Positions 7,647-17,480 of a stretch of 64,000 nt of DNA are shown here, in pieces. The DNA is taken from positions 12,112 through 76,111 of the forward strand of contig CAZXEH010000008.1 in NCBI GenBank assembly GCA_964639885.1, in the 5' to 3' direction. The notes beneath the pieces were generated by a model. It had not been told where the DNA came from, searched no databases, and worked only from the letters and a program-made list of their open reading frames with translations. Source of the stretch: JAGNLA01 sp964639885. Its GTDB lineage: Bacteria > Caldisericota > Caldisericia > JAAYUI01. Position 1 is the first letter of the stretch. The number at the start of each line of letters is the position of its first letter. A program made the position numbers and the translations under genes.

Positions 7647-10600
7647 ATGCGCAAGCTGTGTCTGTTTGCCGTGTTTCTCATCATGTCTGTTTACATCCAG
7701 CCCGGGGTGGCTTTTACCCCCGCAAGGCTTGATGTCATGAAAATCGTCGCGCCTTCAGCCGAAGGCGACTGCACTCTCAGGCTCAGCTTCCAGATCGGAA
7801 AAACGTACTATTGGAAAAACGGTTCCATCAGAGGAGTTGCACCTGACAATTCGCCACCGATGGGGACAGCGCCTGAAATAAAAAACAACAGGACATTCCT
7901 GATTGTCAGATACATCACTGCCGAAGTCGGGGCAAAGCTCGAGTACTGGAAGAAAAACACAGCCCAGAATCCGGCAAAGCAGGATCAGGTCAGGATCACA
8001 ACAAAAGAAGGCAAGGTCATTGACCTTTGGATGGGGAATCCTTCGGCAAAGGTCAATGGCGTTTCAACCATGATTGACCCGACCGATTCAACAGGCAAGG
8101 TTGCACCGTACATAAAAGGCTCAGGCTACACCATGCTTCCGCTCAGGTTTGTGGGCGACAACCTTGGAGCCGAAGTCAGATGGATCACGGCTTCGTCAAC
8201 GGCAGAGCTGATCTTCACCGACCAGGAATGCGTAAAGAAGTGCTGTAGCTACGAGATCAAGCCTGCTTCAGAGCTTCTGATGTGCCCGGGTGAGTTCAGG
8301 CTGGCTGACCTGTCTTTGAAAAACCTCTGTACAGGCAAGAAAGTCACGTTCAACCTCACGCCAAAATCTGGCGTACTCAGCGTTGATCCGGCCACGGTCA
8401 CGGTTGACCCTGAGGCTTCTGTGAAAATAAAAGCTGGTTTGGCTATGCCCGACAGAATATCGGATTTTGCAACATTTGAAATCGGCGTATCAACAGACTG
8501 CGGTTTGGTTGAGGATGCTTCGATAAAAGCCCTGTTTTCCACGAACGGTTGTCAGGCTGCATGTCAGTGGATTTGTGGCTGCATTACAAAAATTGAGGCA
8601 GACGGTGACAAAACAACGGTCACTTTTGACGAAGAGTGCGATGGTTTAAGTCAATCTGCATTCACTGCTCCTACGAAACTTAAAGACCTGCTCCTGGGTT
8701 TGAGTTTTGCTGACTATCTGGCTCAAAACGGCAACGGAGCGTGCGCTGATCTGTGCGTGGCTGAAGATGGCGTCATTTCTGCATGGAAAGCAAGGCCTAA
8801 CCGCAAGGTCTGTTGTCAAGAGCGCATCCTTCTGACCATCGAGCTGGTGGATTGTGAAAAGGAAATCGCTGTTGGTGTCGATCCAAACGGCATCCGCTGG
8901 GTTCTTGACCTGGCTGGCAAGCAAATCTGTGCAACACTTTCAGCCGGTCAATGCTATGATGTTGGCGGAAACGAAGTAATGCCGGTTGGCACAGGTGTTG
9001 TGACCTCCAAGCTGCTTAAAGTCGACATGGCTACAGCCGTTGCCTGCACAGGCAAAACGGTTTGCGGAACAATCGAGGCCAAAAACTGCAAGACCGACCC
9101 GCCTCTGCTGATGATCAAAACACCGGATGGGCAGTCGGTTGATTTGGCAGTGGTTGACGCCAGAATCCGGTCAATTGACGGGAAAACCATCGAATGCTCT
9201 GAGCTTGAGGATGGAACCTGCATCATGGCTTCCGGTTACGAAAAAGACGGCTCATTCATGGCTCTCCAGGTTGAACAGATGCCGTGCCAGTGTGACAAAG
9301 ACCTTGAGGCGGTTGATTGTCGGATCGCCTCGGTTTCCAGAAATCCTGACGGCGAGTTGATGGTGAGTGCCAAAAAAGACTGCAACGGTGACCCAATAAC
9401 GCTTACTTCACCTTCAACGCTTGGCGATGATTTTGGAAGATTCAAAAATCTCCAAACTTTCTCATGGGTTGGCTCTTATGCAACCTTGTTGATCAACAAC
9501 GGGCGAGTGATCAGGTGGATTGCCAGAAAAGGATGTGTGGACTGCACTCCTTCCGAGCTTGTGACGGTCGTATCCTCGGCTGACCTTGGACAGAAAGGTT
9601 TCCTTTACGTCTGCAGGAATTCTGATGGCAGGCTTGTGGCCTTGAGGGCTGCAACCGATCCTGAGTCAGAAAAAATCAAGCTCTCAGCCTATAAAGGAAC
9701 GGCAAAGCTCGATTTGGACGCACTTGGGATGATAAAAGGCTGGAGAAGCATTGAAGGCTCCTGTTGTTCTGCACCAGATGAAACGATTGTGCCGACAAAG
9801 CCAGCCATCATCGTCAGCAGTCAATCGGTTGAGGTTAAAACAGACGTAAAATCCTATGCTTCATCGCTTGTCTCATTCAAGGACGCCGACACAAAATATG
9901 GCGAAAAGATAGGTCTGGCCCCTTATCCGTGGGAGAATCTGAAATTGTACGGTGCAAAGTGGATTTCAGCTCCGGTTGGCATGAAGGCCGGTGAAGTGAC
10001 CTTTTCGGCTGATTTCTGCCTGCCTGTCTGTTCACAGGTGAGTCTTGAGATGCTTGCAGCTTCGAAAACAGCGATATTCCTCGATGATCTGAAGCCCTCA
10101 AGCCAGCTTGGTCTTGCCAAGGGCATTGCCCATCCAGCCTCGATTTCGGCAAGAATTCCTGCTGGTAAGCACAACCTCATCTTTGTTTCAGCCAACGAAC
10201 CATCTGCCGGACTGATTTTTGCGATGACCGGTACCGAGTCGCAGGAGTGCAAGACTTGTTCATGTCAGGTTTCGATGCTCACCGATCCTTCCAGAATGGC
10301 AGTTTGTCCAAACCAAAGGCGGACTTACGTTGCAAAAATCACAAACTTTGGCGATACCCAGTCAATGTTCAAAATCACACCGAACACTGCCGGAATAGCT
10401 GTAAATCCGTCTGTCCTAACCATTGTAAACTCAAGCGATGACATTTTTGAAGTCACACTGCAGATGCCTCCAAAATCTGCCGATGAAGCGTTTGCAGTAT
10501 TTTCTTGCAAAATAGAGCCTGCATGCGGTGAACCTTTTGACTGGGAGTTCTCAGTGCCATACACCGATTGCGTCGATTGTGCGCTTTCATCGGATTCGAC

Positions 10601-12185
10601 GTTGATACGCCTGCCAAAGATGTGCGACGGCGAGAAGGCAAAAGTCGAGCTGAAAATTGCAAACACTTGCTCTGTTGGACAGTACTTTAAAGTGACGTCG
10701 GAAGATGCTGAACTAGTGGCTCCCCGTGGCGATGTTTCCGTGGATGCAAACGCCAGCGCTTCTATCATGCTCGATTTCACCATGCCTAAGCGTGGCTCAT
10801 CCAATTTCTTTGCCGGCAGCTTCAAGATAACGCCTGTAAACGGCAGCGTTGTTTGCTATGATGTGCTGGCTCCCTACAAGGAAGATTGCTGCTGTGATTT
10901 TGAAATCAAGCTCCAGACAAACTTCATAGCAGAACAGACGATGAATCCGGGTGACACCTTCACTTACGACTACCTGATAAAAAACACCTGCAAAAGCAAA
11001 CGCATGAACTTTGCAGCATCGATGGGTTCAAACATCCTCAAGATTTCACCTGAAACATTCCAGCTCGATCCCGGCACGAACCAGCCGGTACAGGTTAGCG
11101 TGCAGATGCCTCAAAAAACTGCCGACTACGCCGATTTCAGTTTTGCAGTCAAAAGCGACTGTGGCAAGCAGATCAACACGGCGTTCAGGGTAAAATACAC
11201 ACCCATACAGGTTTGCTGCGATTACAATGTTGGAATTTTGAGCGATTTGCCGCAACCGTTCATGATGATTCCGGGGCAAAGGCAAACACTGCTCATGGGC
11301 ATAGAAAATAAGTGTACAAACATCACATTGACGGCATCAATTGCAGGTGTAGAGAATGTAATCACGATCGAACCTTCAAAGCTGACCATTGATCCTGGAC
11401 AAACGACCAGATTCGAGATGTCAGTGCTCATGCCAACCTGCAACGATGGAGACGTGATCAATTTTGTTTTCAGGGTTACCGTCGACGGTTGCAACATGAA
11501 GGAGTACAAAATTCCGGTTGTGTGCGGTGAACCGCTTGGCAACTGCTGTGATATCGATGTAACCGACATTTATGGACAGCTTGGGAAGATGGCTTTATGT
11601 CCAGGCGACACAGGCGATGCCACATTGCTTTTGACCAACAAGTGCACCGACAGGTCGATTTCTGGTGGTACAATAAAAGGCGATGGCGCAGTCGCGGTTA
11701 ATCCGCAGAGTTTCAACCTTGAGCCGGGCGGGTCGATAAAAATTAACATCAGGGTTTATATGCCACAAAACGCACAACCAGGTGAAGTTGTTTTTTACAT
11801 CTACATCAATATTCCAGGCTGTTCACCGATGCGGGTCAGGTTCGTTGTTGTTTGCAGTAAATGCAGCACAACCTGCTGCAATTTCACTTTTTCACAGGTT
11901 TCCGAGTTTCCGGACTGTGTTACACCAGGTCAGGCGTTCAAGCTGACGCTTCAGATATGTAACAACTGCGAAAACACTATCGATTTTCTGGTTGAAGGAA
12001 CCGACATCCAGTCAGGAACGATAAGTGTTCCTGCGGGACAATGCGCCGAATTCACCGTCAGGTTCTATATCCGTGAGTGCAAAGGCTCGTACCAGTGGCA
12101 GATAAAGGCAAAGATCATTAAACCGCAGGAATGCAATGGCGCCTACAAGATTTTGAAAGGTCAGGCAAGGTGCTGTAACGGGTGA
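7647..12185 (+). CDS. Giant cysteine-rich secreted protein with N-terminal stalk domain and seven CC-repeats
   Basis: This 1512-residue exported protein has a signal peptide at residues 1-22. Residues about 45-192 are a copper-amine-oxidase-N ('stalk') domain (TMLPLRFVGDNLGAEVRW). A CC-repeat follows at 199-297. Cys-rich modules follow: 306-390 (CQWICGC ... CADLC), 390-470 and 548-632. A unique region spans about 710-865, and six more CC-repeats start near 868, 977, 1081, 1190, 1300 and 1410. Each repeat is about 105 residues, Ig-like, opening with Cys-Cys or a close variant and containing a PG turn. The start at 7647 has SD ggagg 4 nt upstream; a longer frame would overlap the peptidase gene. 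It shares modules with 12548-16603 in a different order. A disulfide-stiffened surface role is inferred. Confidence 0.85.
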   Translation: MRKLCLFAVFLIMSVYIQPGVAFTPARLDVMKIVAPSAEGDCTLRLSFQIGKTYYWKNGSIRGVAPDNSPPMGTAPEIKNNRTFLIVRYITAEVGAKLEYWKKNTAQNPAKQDQVRITTKEGKVIDLWMGNPSAKVNGVSTMIDPTDSTGKVAPYIKGSGYTMLPLRFVGDNLGAEVRWITASSTAELIFTDQECVKKCCSYEIKPASELLMCPGEFRLADLSLKNLCTGKKVTFNLTPKSGVLSVDPATVTVDPEASVKIKAGLAMPDRISDFATFEIGVSTDCGLVEDASIKALFSTNGCQAACQWICGCITKIEADGDKTTVTFDEECDGLSQSAFTAPTKLKDLLLGLSFADYLAQNGNGACADLCVAEDGVISAWKARPNRKVCCQERILLTIELVDCEKEIAVGVDPNGIRWVLDLAGKQICATLSAGQCYDVGGNEVMPVGTGVVTSKLLKVDMATAVACTGKTVCGTIEAKNCKTDPPLLMIKTPDGQSVDLAVVDARIRSIDGKTIECSELEDGTCIMASGYEKDGSFMALQVEQMPCQCDKDLEAVDCRIASVSRNPDGELMVSAKKDCNGDPITLTSPSTLGDDFGRFKNLQTFSWVGSYATLLINNGRVIRWIARKGCVDCTPSELVTVVSSADLGQKGFLYVCRNSDGRLVALRAATDPESEKIKLSAYKGTAKLDLDALGMIKGWRSIEGSCCSAPDETIVPTKPAIIVSSQSVEVKTDVKSYASSLVSFKDADTKYGEKIGLAPYPWENLKLYGAKWISAPVGMKAGEVTFSADFCLPVCSQVSLEMLAASKTAIFLDDLKPSSQLGLAKGIAHPASISARIPAGKHNLIFVSANEPSAGLIFAMTGTESQECKTCSCQVSMLTDPSRMAVCPNQRRTYVAKITNFGDTQSMFKITPNTAGIAVNPSVLTIVNSSDDIFEVTLQMPPKSADEAFAVFSCKIEPACGEPFDWEFSVPYTDCVDCALSSDSTLIRLPKMCDGEKAKVELKIANTCSVGQYFKVTSEDAELVAPRGDVSVDANASASIMLDFTMPKRGSSNFFAGSFKITPVNGSVVCYDVLAPYKEDCCCDFEIKLQTNFIAEQTMNPGDTFTYDYLIKNTCKSKRMNFAASMGSNILKISPETFQLDPGTNQPVQVSVQMPQKTADYADFSFAVKSDCGKQINTAFRVKYTPIQVCCDYNVGILSDLPQPFMMIPGQRQTLLMGIENKCTNITLTASIAGVENVITIEPSKLTIDPGQTTRFEMSVLMPTCNDGDVINFVFRVTVDGCNMKEYKIPVVCGEPLGNCCDIDVTDIYGQLGKMALCPGDTGDATLLLTNKCTDRSISGGTIKGDGAVAVNPQSFNLEPGGSIKINIRVYMPQNAQPGEVVFYIYINIPGCSPMRVRFVVVCSKCSTTCCNFTFSQVSEFPDCVTPGQAFKLTLQICNNCENTIDFLVEGTDIQSGTISVPAGQCAEFTVRFYIRECKGSYQWQIKAKIIKPQECNGAYKILKGQARCCNG

Positions 12186-12304
12186 TCAGTTTCGGGAAAA
12201 ATCCGGCGATATAAACAAACTGTAAACGTTTCTTAGCTTTGGTTATGTACTATGCTGATATGACCAATATTTGAACCGGATTATTATTTCTATATTAGTT
12301 TGAT

Positions 12305-12328
12305 TTATCGATTATTATCTATCGATAA
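12305..12328. promoter_or_regulatory. Perfect inverted repeat upstream of the surface-protein gene
   Basis: TTATCGAT (12305-12312) and ATCGATAA (12321-12328) form an 8-bp perfect dyad with an 8-nt AT-rich spacer. It lies inside the 362-nt non-coding, AT-rich stretch 12186-12547, in which I see no gene. It could be an operator or a small RNA hairpin. Confidence 0.4.
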
Positions 12329-12498
12329 GAATTATCATTAGGACACGACAATTTTAATATCGGAAAAGAGTGAAATCAAATTAATGATTGTTGTTTATTC
12401 CTATTAGTTTTGGCCGATGAATCGTGACGCACAAGTCAAATATTGGAATCTACTCAGTTTTTTGTTGTGACTTAACGCGGGCTGAGAAGCAATAGATT

Positions 12499-12527
12499 TT
12501 GCAAAAAACTGTTAAAAGTGCTAGGAT
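12499..12527 (+). promoter_or_regulatory. Promoter of the 12548 surface-protein gene
   Basis: TTGCAA (12499-12504), a 17-nt spacer and TAGGAT (12522-12527) sit just before SD ggaggt (12535-12540). The ATG is 7 nt after the SD. The implied 5' leader is only about 15 nt. Confidence 0.55.
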
Positions 12528-12547
12528 TTCTGCTGGAGGTGTTTGTT

Positions 12548-15500
12548 ATGAAAAAAGTGTTTATGAACCTGCTGCTTGTGGCGGTCATTGCAACCTCGCT
12601 GCTTCCGGTTGTAAAACCCGCACAGGCCGTCCCCGCAACAATCAAACTGACCGCAACGCCAGGATGCGGTTTTGTCCTTCTCAAGTGGGAGGATACCGAT
12701 CAGGCGTACCAATACGAACCAAGAATGGTTCTTCCGGATGGAACCACTTACCCGCTTGAGGATTTTCCTCTTGTGGGGAAAACCGAATACAAACACGAAG
12801 GGTTGGAGTCAGGCAAGGAATATTGCTATGTGGTCTTCAGTTATGACAAGTCATCCAACAAGCTCACCGAGAGCAACAAAGCCTGCGCCACTCCAAAATG
12901 CGAGCAGGAGTGCGTCTGGAAATGCGGCTGTCTGAAAGAGCTTGTTCCAACGGCTGCAAACGTCGTCTCATTTGTCGAAGGATGTAAAACAGATGGAACC
13001 CCTGTTTACCTAAACTTCTCACCGACTCTTGTGGATGTGGTTCACGGCTGGACAATCGAGCAATACCTGAAAATCTGCAAGGAGAAGGGTATCACTGCAT
13101 GTGTTTCTGTGTGCGTCGGGCCAAACAACAACATTGTCAGTTGGAAGGCTGACGTTGAAGGCAACGACTGCTGCAAGCCACAACCGCCTGTAACCGTCAA
13201 CGAGTGCATCTGCATCAAGATCACTGAAGTCACATGCACCCAGAATTTTGTAAAAGGCACAGATGCCCAGGGAAACCCGTGGTGCCTTGAAAATGTCAGC
13301 CCAAACCTCTGCGGCACACTCAAAATCGGACAGTGCTACAAGGTTTGCGGTGAAATCCTGATTCCGGGGCCAACAGAAAAGTGGTCATGCAAGAGGATGA
13401 AGGTTTCGACGATCACAGAAGTTCCATGCGAGTGCAAGTGTCTGTGCGTCAAGATAACAAAAATCGACTGCCAGACTGCTGCCACCAACGTTCCATGGCC
13501 TGTTTTCTACGGAACTGACGAAAACGGCAACTCTGTCATGGGAGTGATCCAGGATCCAACAATTCTTGATCTTAACGGCAACGTCATCAAGTGTGGCGAC
13601 ATAAAGCCCGACACCTGCTGGCAGCTTTGCGGATTCTGGAGGGAAGTGCCGGGTGCTGCACCTGCATTTGTCTGCCTTCAGGCTCAACAGGTCGACTGCT
13701 CGACATGCAAACCGACACCGTCAGACTGCTGCAAGTTTGAGATAAAGCCAAAGGTAGCCCTTCCGGAATGCTTCAAGCCGGGTGGACAGTACTCGCTTTA
13801 CTTCGAGCTGACCAATGGCTGTGACAAGACATATACGGCTGATCTTGTACTGAACAACACCACTCCCGGACTTTCAGCAACAATTACACCGGCAAATCTG
13901 TCGCTTCCGCCTGGGTCAACAGGTTTCAATGTCCTGCTTTCGATCCCGACGACTTGCGAAAAAATCGAGCTTGTAATTCAGGCTTACATCAAGGACACCC
14001 ACTGCCCGCCTGTTGAGTTGAAGATTTCCATTCCATGCTGCGGCGGCACCCAGACCTGCTGCAAGTATGAGATTAAGCCAAAAACACAGATACCAGACTG
14101 CATCAAGCCAGGCGTCCCGTTTGTCATGTACTATGACATCATCAACTATTGTCCGGACATTCAGGACTTCAACTTCGCCTACAACATCGTTTCCGGTGGA
14201 GTTTCGCCACTTGTCAACCCGATGGTTCTCACCGTTCCCGGCGCAACAACAAACGCTGCAGGAACAATAACGCCAGGCACTGCCTCGTTCTCGGTCACAT
14301 TCAACCCACCGACAAACTGCAACGGCGAGATCAATGTTGTCCTGCTCGTGATTCCGAAGAACTCAACCTGCCCGAAGCGTGAAATCCCGATCAAGCTCAA
14401 ATGCTGCCCGACAAATGAACCCTGCTGCAAATTCGAGGTAAAGAGACTCACACAGCTCCCCGAGTGCATGAAGCCAGGCGAGCAGATAAAGGTTGTCTGG
14501 AGGCTGTTCAATCTGTGTGATTCATGCGAACCGATTCCATACATAGCAAATGTTGGACAGTTTGGTGTTATCGATACTTCACAGACTACAGGCGAGATCC
14601 CGTGCGAAGATGTTAACTACATAGACATAACTGTGGTTTACACCATGCCAAAAGATTGCACAGGAGTGATTTTCTCACTGTGGCTCACAGTGTGCAACAA
14701 GCGCTATCCTTATGAAATCAAGATGCCGTGCTGCGAAACCACATGCTGCAAGTTTGATATCAAGAAGATGTCTGATATTCCAACCTGCCTGAAAGCCGGT
14801 GAAAAAGCCACAATCAGATACAGGCTTGTAAACACATGCAACCCGTGTGCACCGATTCCGTTCACGATTGTTCCGGGAACAGGCGTGACAGTCAACGTTC
14901 CATCAACGAAATCAGGAACAATTCCATGCGGCACAAACAATTTTGCTGACATCAGCGTCACTTTCACCATGCCAAATCCATGCAAGGAAACAACCTTCGT
15001 GTTTTATATCTCGGCATGCGGAAAGAGAACGCCTGTTGAAGTCAAGATTCCATGCTGCGGAACAAGCACCGTTTGCTGCAACTATGAAGTCAAGCAGCTG
15101 ACAAAGTTCCCGGATTGCGTAACACCCGGAAAGACCTACTCGATCAAGTATGAAATCGACAACAAATGCACGAAACCGATGTACTTCATCGCAAGCGCAC
15201 AGGGCAACGTAACAGTAACCGTTGATCCGGTTCATTCAATCACAGTTCCGGCTGCAACAACGGCTGGCCCAGGCAAGGCAACCTTCACGCTCAATTTCAC
15301 AGTGAAAGAGTGCAAGGATTATGCAACTATCACACTCATAATCGCACCGATGGGTGTCGATTGCCCGAAGAAGACCATATCAATCAGAATCCCGTGCTGC
15401 ACAACCGTACTTTGCTGCGATTATTCACTCAAGCTCCTCTCACCGCTTCCAGAGTGTGTGAAGCCGGGTCAGAAGTATGATCTGAAGGTTGAAGTCTGCA

Positions 15501-16603
15501 ACAACTGCACCGTTCCTCTGACGATTGCACTTTCAAGGTGTCCGGGAACCACAGGGCTGACCGTTGCTCCTGCAACAATATCCCTTGGAGCCAAGGGAAC
15601 ATCGACAGCATGCACAACAGTTGTTGTCACCATCTGGGCTGACGAGAACATCTGCAAACAGAACAACGGCATCATGGAATACTGCCTCTACACAAAGGTA
15701 GTCAAGCCGGAAAACTGCGGTGAAAAAGGAATCAAGCAGCACAAGTTCAGGGTTCTCTGCTGCGGTTACCAGGCACAGAACTGCTGCCAGTACGATGTCA
15801 AACCGCTCAACACACCTCCAACCGAGCTTGCACCGGGCGAAACCTTCATCGCCAAATACCAGGTTTCAAACACCGGCGAAATAGGCATCTGTGCTCCACT
15901 GAACATGACAATCGAAAACATCCAGCCAGCCGGAGCACTGATCATCTCACCGATGACCTTCTCCATTACTGCAGGCGGAATGGTCAATCTTGACGTAAAG
16001 ATCGTCATGCCACCGTGCACCTCTGATAAAATAACATTCAGCTTCGATGTCAAGTTTGAAGGATGCGAAAAACCTGTTACCGTTAAATTTGATGTCATGT
16101 GTACTGAAGGGTGCAAGCTGAACCTGATGTACAAGATCAAATCCTATGAGTACTGGAAAAACGGCGAGTTTGTGGAAAAAATGCCGGTTTATCCGGAAAT
16201 CAGGTCAGACATGAATGACAGATCGTTCCTTGTCATCAGATATGTCACAAAGCATCTTGGAGCAACACTCTCTTACGATTCAGCACAAAAAATGGTCACA
16301 ATTGTTACGGCCAAGGGCAAGAAGATCGTACTCTGGATCGGAAAGACGAAAGCAAAGATCGACGGTGTCGAAGTTGCAATTGATCCTACTGACACAAAGG
16401 GAACCGTAAAACCATACATCAGCGGCGATGGCTACACCATGCTTCCGCTCAGGTTTGTCTCAGACCAGCTTGGAGCAAAGCAGGTGAAATGGCATGGAGA
16501 TACCCAGATAGCAGAACTCATCTTCGATTGCCCCGAAACGACGGCTACAGTTGTTCCGATGAGGGCTGTACCGAGATTCCAGCCGGTTTGCTCAGCAATC
16601 TAG
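12548..16603 (+). CDS. Giant cysteine-rich secreted protein with seven CC-repeats and C-terminal stalk domain
   Basis: This is a 1351-residue exported protein. Residues 1-28 are the signal peptide and about 30-115 are FN3-like. Cys-rich module A lies at 121-208 (CVWKCGC ... CVSVC), and B-type modules at 220-299 and 299-385. Seven Ig-like repeats start at residues 394, 504, 626, 733, 843, 956 and 1079. Each opens with CC plus an aromatic (CCKFEIKP), then a (E/D)C..PG turn, and most close with another CC. Residues 1190-1328 form a stalk domain (GYTMLPLRFVSDQLGA). Compared with 7647-12185 the stalk has moved from the N- to the C-terminus while modules A and B are shared. It is probably a rigid cell-surface or matrix protein. 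Ends at a bidirectional terminator. Confidence 0.85.
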   Translation: MKKVFMNLLLVAVIATSLLPVVKPAQAVPATIKLTATPGCGFVLLKWEDTDQAYQYEPRMVLPDGTTYPLEDFPLVGKTEYKHEGLESGKEYCYVVFSYDKSSNKLTESNKACATPKCEQECVWKCGCLKELVPTAANVVSFVEGCKTDGTPVYLNFSPTLVDVVHGWTIEQYLKICKEKGITACVSVCVGPNNNIVSWKADVEGNDCCKPQPPVTVNECICIKITEVTCTQNFVKGTDAQGNPWCLENVSPNLCGTLKIGQCYKVCGEILIPGPTEKWSCKRMKVSTITEVPCECKCLCVKITKIDCQTAATNVPWPVFYGTDENGNSVMGVIQDPTILDLNGNVIKCGDIKPDTCWQLCGFWREVPGAAPAFVCLQAQQVDCSTCKPTPSDCCKFEIKPKVALPECFKPGGQYSLYFELTNGCDKTYTADLVLNNTTPGLSATITPANLSLPPGSTGFNVLLSIPTTCEKIELVIQAYIKDTHCPPVELKISIPCCGGTQTCCKYEIKPKTQIPDCIKPGVPFVMYYDIINYCPDIQDFNFAYNIVSGGVSPLVNPMVLTVPGATTNAAGTITPGTASFSVTFNPPTNCNGEINVVLLVIPKNSTCPKREIPIKLKCCPTNEPCCKFEVKRLTQLPECMKPGEQIKVVWRLFNLCDSCEPIPYIANVGQFGVIDTSQTTGEIPCEDVNYIDITVVYTMPKDCTGVIFSLWLTVCNKRYPYEIKMPCCETTCCKFDIKKMSDIPTCLKAGEKATIRYRLVNTCNPCAPIPFTIVPGTGVTVNVPSTKSGTIPCGTNNFADISVTFTMPNPCKETTFVFYISACGKRTPVEVKIPCCGTSTVCCNYEVKQLTKFPDCVTPGKTYSIKYEIDNKCTKPMYFIASAQGNVTVTVDPVHSITVPAATTAGPGKATFTLNFTVKECKDYATITLIIAPMGVDCPKKTISIRIPCCTTVLCCDYSLKLLSPLPECVKPGQKYDLKVEVCNNCTVPLTIALSRCPGTTGLTVAPATISLGAKGTSTACTTVVVTIWADENICKQNNGIMEYCLYTKVVKPENCGEKGIKQHKFRVLCCGYQAQNCCQYDVKPLNTPPTELAPGETFIAKYQVSNTGEIGICAPLNMTIENIQPAGALIISPMTFSITAGGMVNLDVKIVMPPCTSDKITFSFDVKFEGCEKPVTVKFDVMCTEGCKLNLMYKIKSYEYWKNGEFVEKMPVYPEIRSDMNDRSFLVIRYVTKHLGATLSYDSAQKMVTIVTAKGKKIVLWIGKTKAKIDGVEVAIDPTDTKGTVKPYISGDGYTMLPLRFVSDQLGAKQVKWHGDTQIAELIFDCPETTATVVPMRAVPRFQPVCSAI

Positions 16604-16618
16604 GCTAGATAAGAATGT

Positions 16619-16651
16619 AAAAAAAGGCCATCTGAAAAGGTGGCCTTTTTT
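16619..16651. terminator. Bidirectional terminator
   Basis: An A-run, the stem AGGCCA/TGGCCT and a T-run lie between two convergent genes (12548-16603 and 16650-17480). The A- and T-runs allow it to act in both directions. Confidence 0.85.
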
Positions 16652-17480
16652 ATTTGACAACCTGGCACTTGGGGCAGAAATAGCAGTTTCCGCCAAGCCA
16701 GGCGATTTTTTCAATCCTTGTTCCGCAGTTTGGACACGGGGTTCCTGCGGTTTTGGCGGTCATTCTGGTTTCGAATCCGCCGACGTTGCCGTAAATGTCG
16801 GTTTCATTGTCCCGTCCGCCAAGTTCACAGGCTTTCGAGACCACTGTCCTGAGAGCCCTGTGAAGTCCGTCAATCTCTGTTTCCGTGAGGCTTTTTATCT
16901 TTGTTTTCGGATGAATCCCTGCTTCAAAGAGAACTTCCTGGCACATGCCGTTTCCGATGCCTGAGATGCCGGGTTCGGAGACGAGAAAATACTTGACACT
17001 CGGGTTTTTCGCTTCGGCCTCGACCATTTCCCTGAGTTTTTGAGCGAAAAAGTCTTTGTCGAGTGGGTCAGCCTTGACCTTTGAAAGATATGGATGAGTC
17101 TCCATTTCTTTCTTTGTGAACAGGAAAACTGCACCCCAGCCGGATATTGAAACTGACAGATGCCTGCCATCGTCAAAACCAAGCAGGAGCTGGTGTTTCT
17201 TTGGAAGTTCATCATTTTTGGCGTGGAGTCTGATTTTTTCGCCACCCTCGCCAAGGGCAAGGATCAGCTGTGTGTCGAGGGTTGTGAGGATGTATGTGTG
17301 TTTGTTTGTGGATTTACCAATTGTTTTGCCGATAATCTTTGCCTCGTACTCATCCTTATCAAGGTGGTAGAAAGCAAACTTATGAGGAGAGTTGCCCCTT
17401 ATGCAGGAAGTGATGGTCCTCCCCAACAATTCTTTGTTTATCTGCCGTGCAATCACGTAACTTTCCGGGTATTCGATCAA
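16650..17480 (-). CDS. Fpg/Nei-family DNA glycosylase lacking the canonical N-terminal proline
   Basis: This 276-residue protein has the Fpg/Nei layout: N-terminal beta-sandwich, a helix-two-turn-helix region with GISGIGNGMCQEVLFEAGIHP, and a C-terminal zinc finger C249-x2-C252-x16-C269-x2-C272. Classical Fpg and Nei begin (M)PE(L/G)PE and use Pro2 as the nucleophile. This protein begins MIEYPES, so Pro2 and Glu3 are not in place. Similar MIE.PE starts occur in database proteins annotated as endonuclease VIII (from memory), whose chemistry is less clear. The role is probably recognition of damaged DNA. Its ATG overlaps the stop of the upstream membrane-protein gene by 4 nt (ATGA). Confidence 0.85.
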   Translation of the reverse strand: MIEYPESYVIARQINKELLGRTITSCIRGNSPHKFAFYHLDKDEYEAKIIGKTIGKSTNKHTYILTTLDTQLILALGEGGEKIRLHAKNDELPKKHQLLLGFDDGRHLSVSISGWGAVFLFTKKEMETHPYLSKVKADPLDKDFFAQKLREMVEAEAKNPSVKYFLVSEPGISGIGNGMCQEVLFEAGIHPKTKIKSLTETEIDGLHRALRTVVSKACELGGRDNETDIYGNVGGFETRMTAKTAGTPCPNCGTRIEKIAWLGGNCYFCPKCQVVK

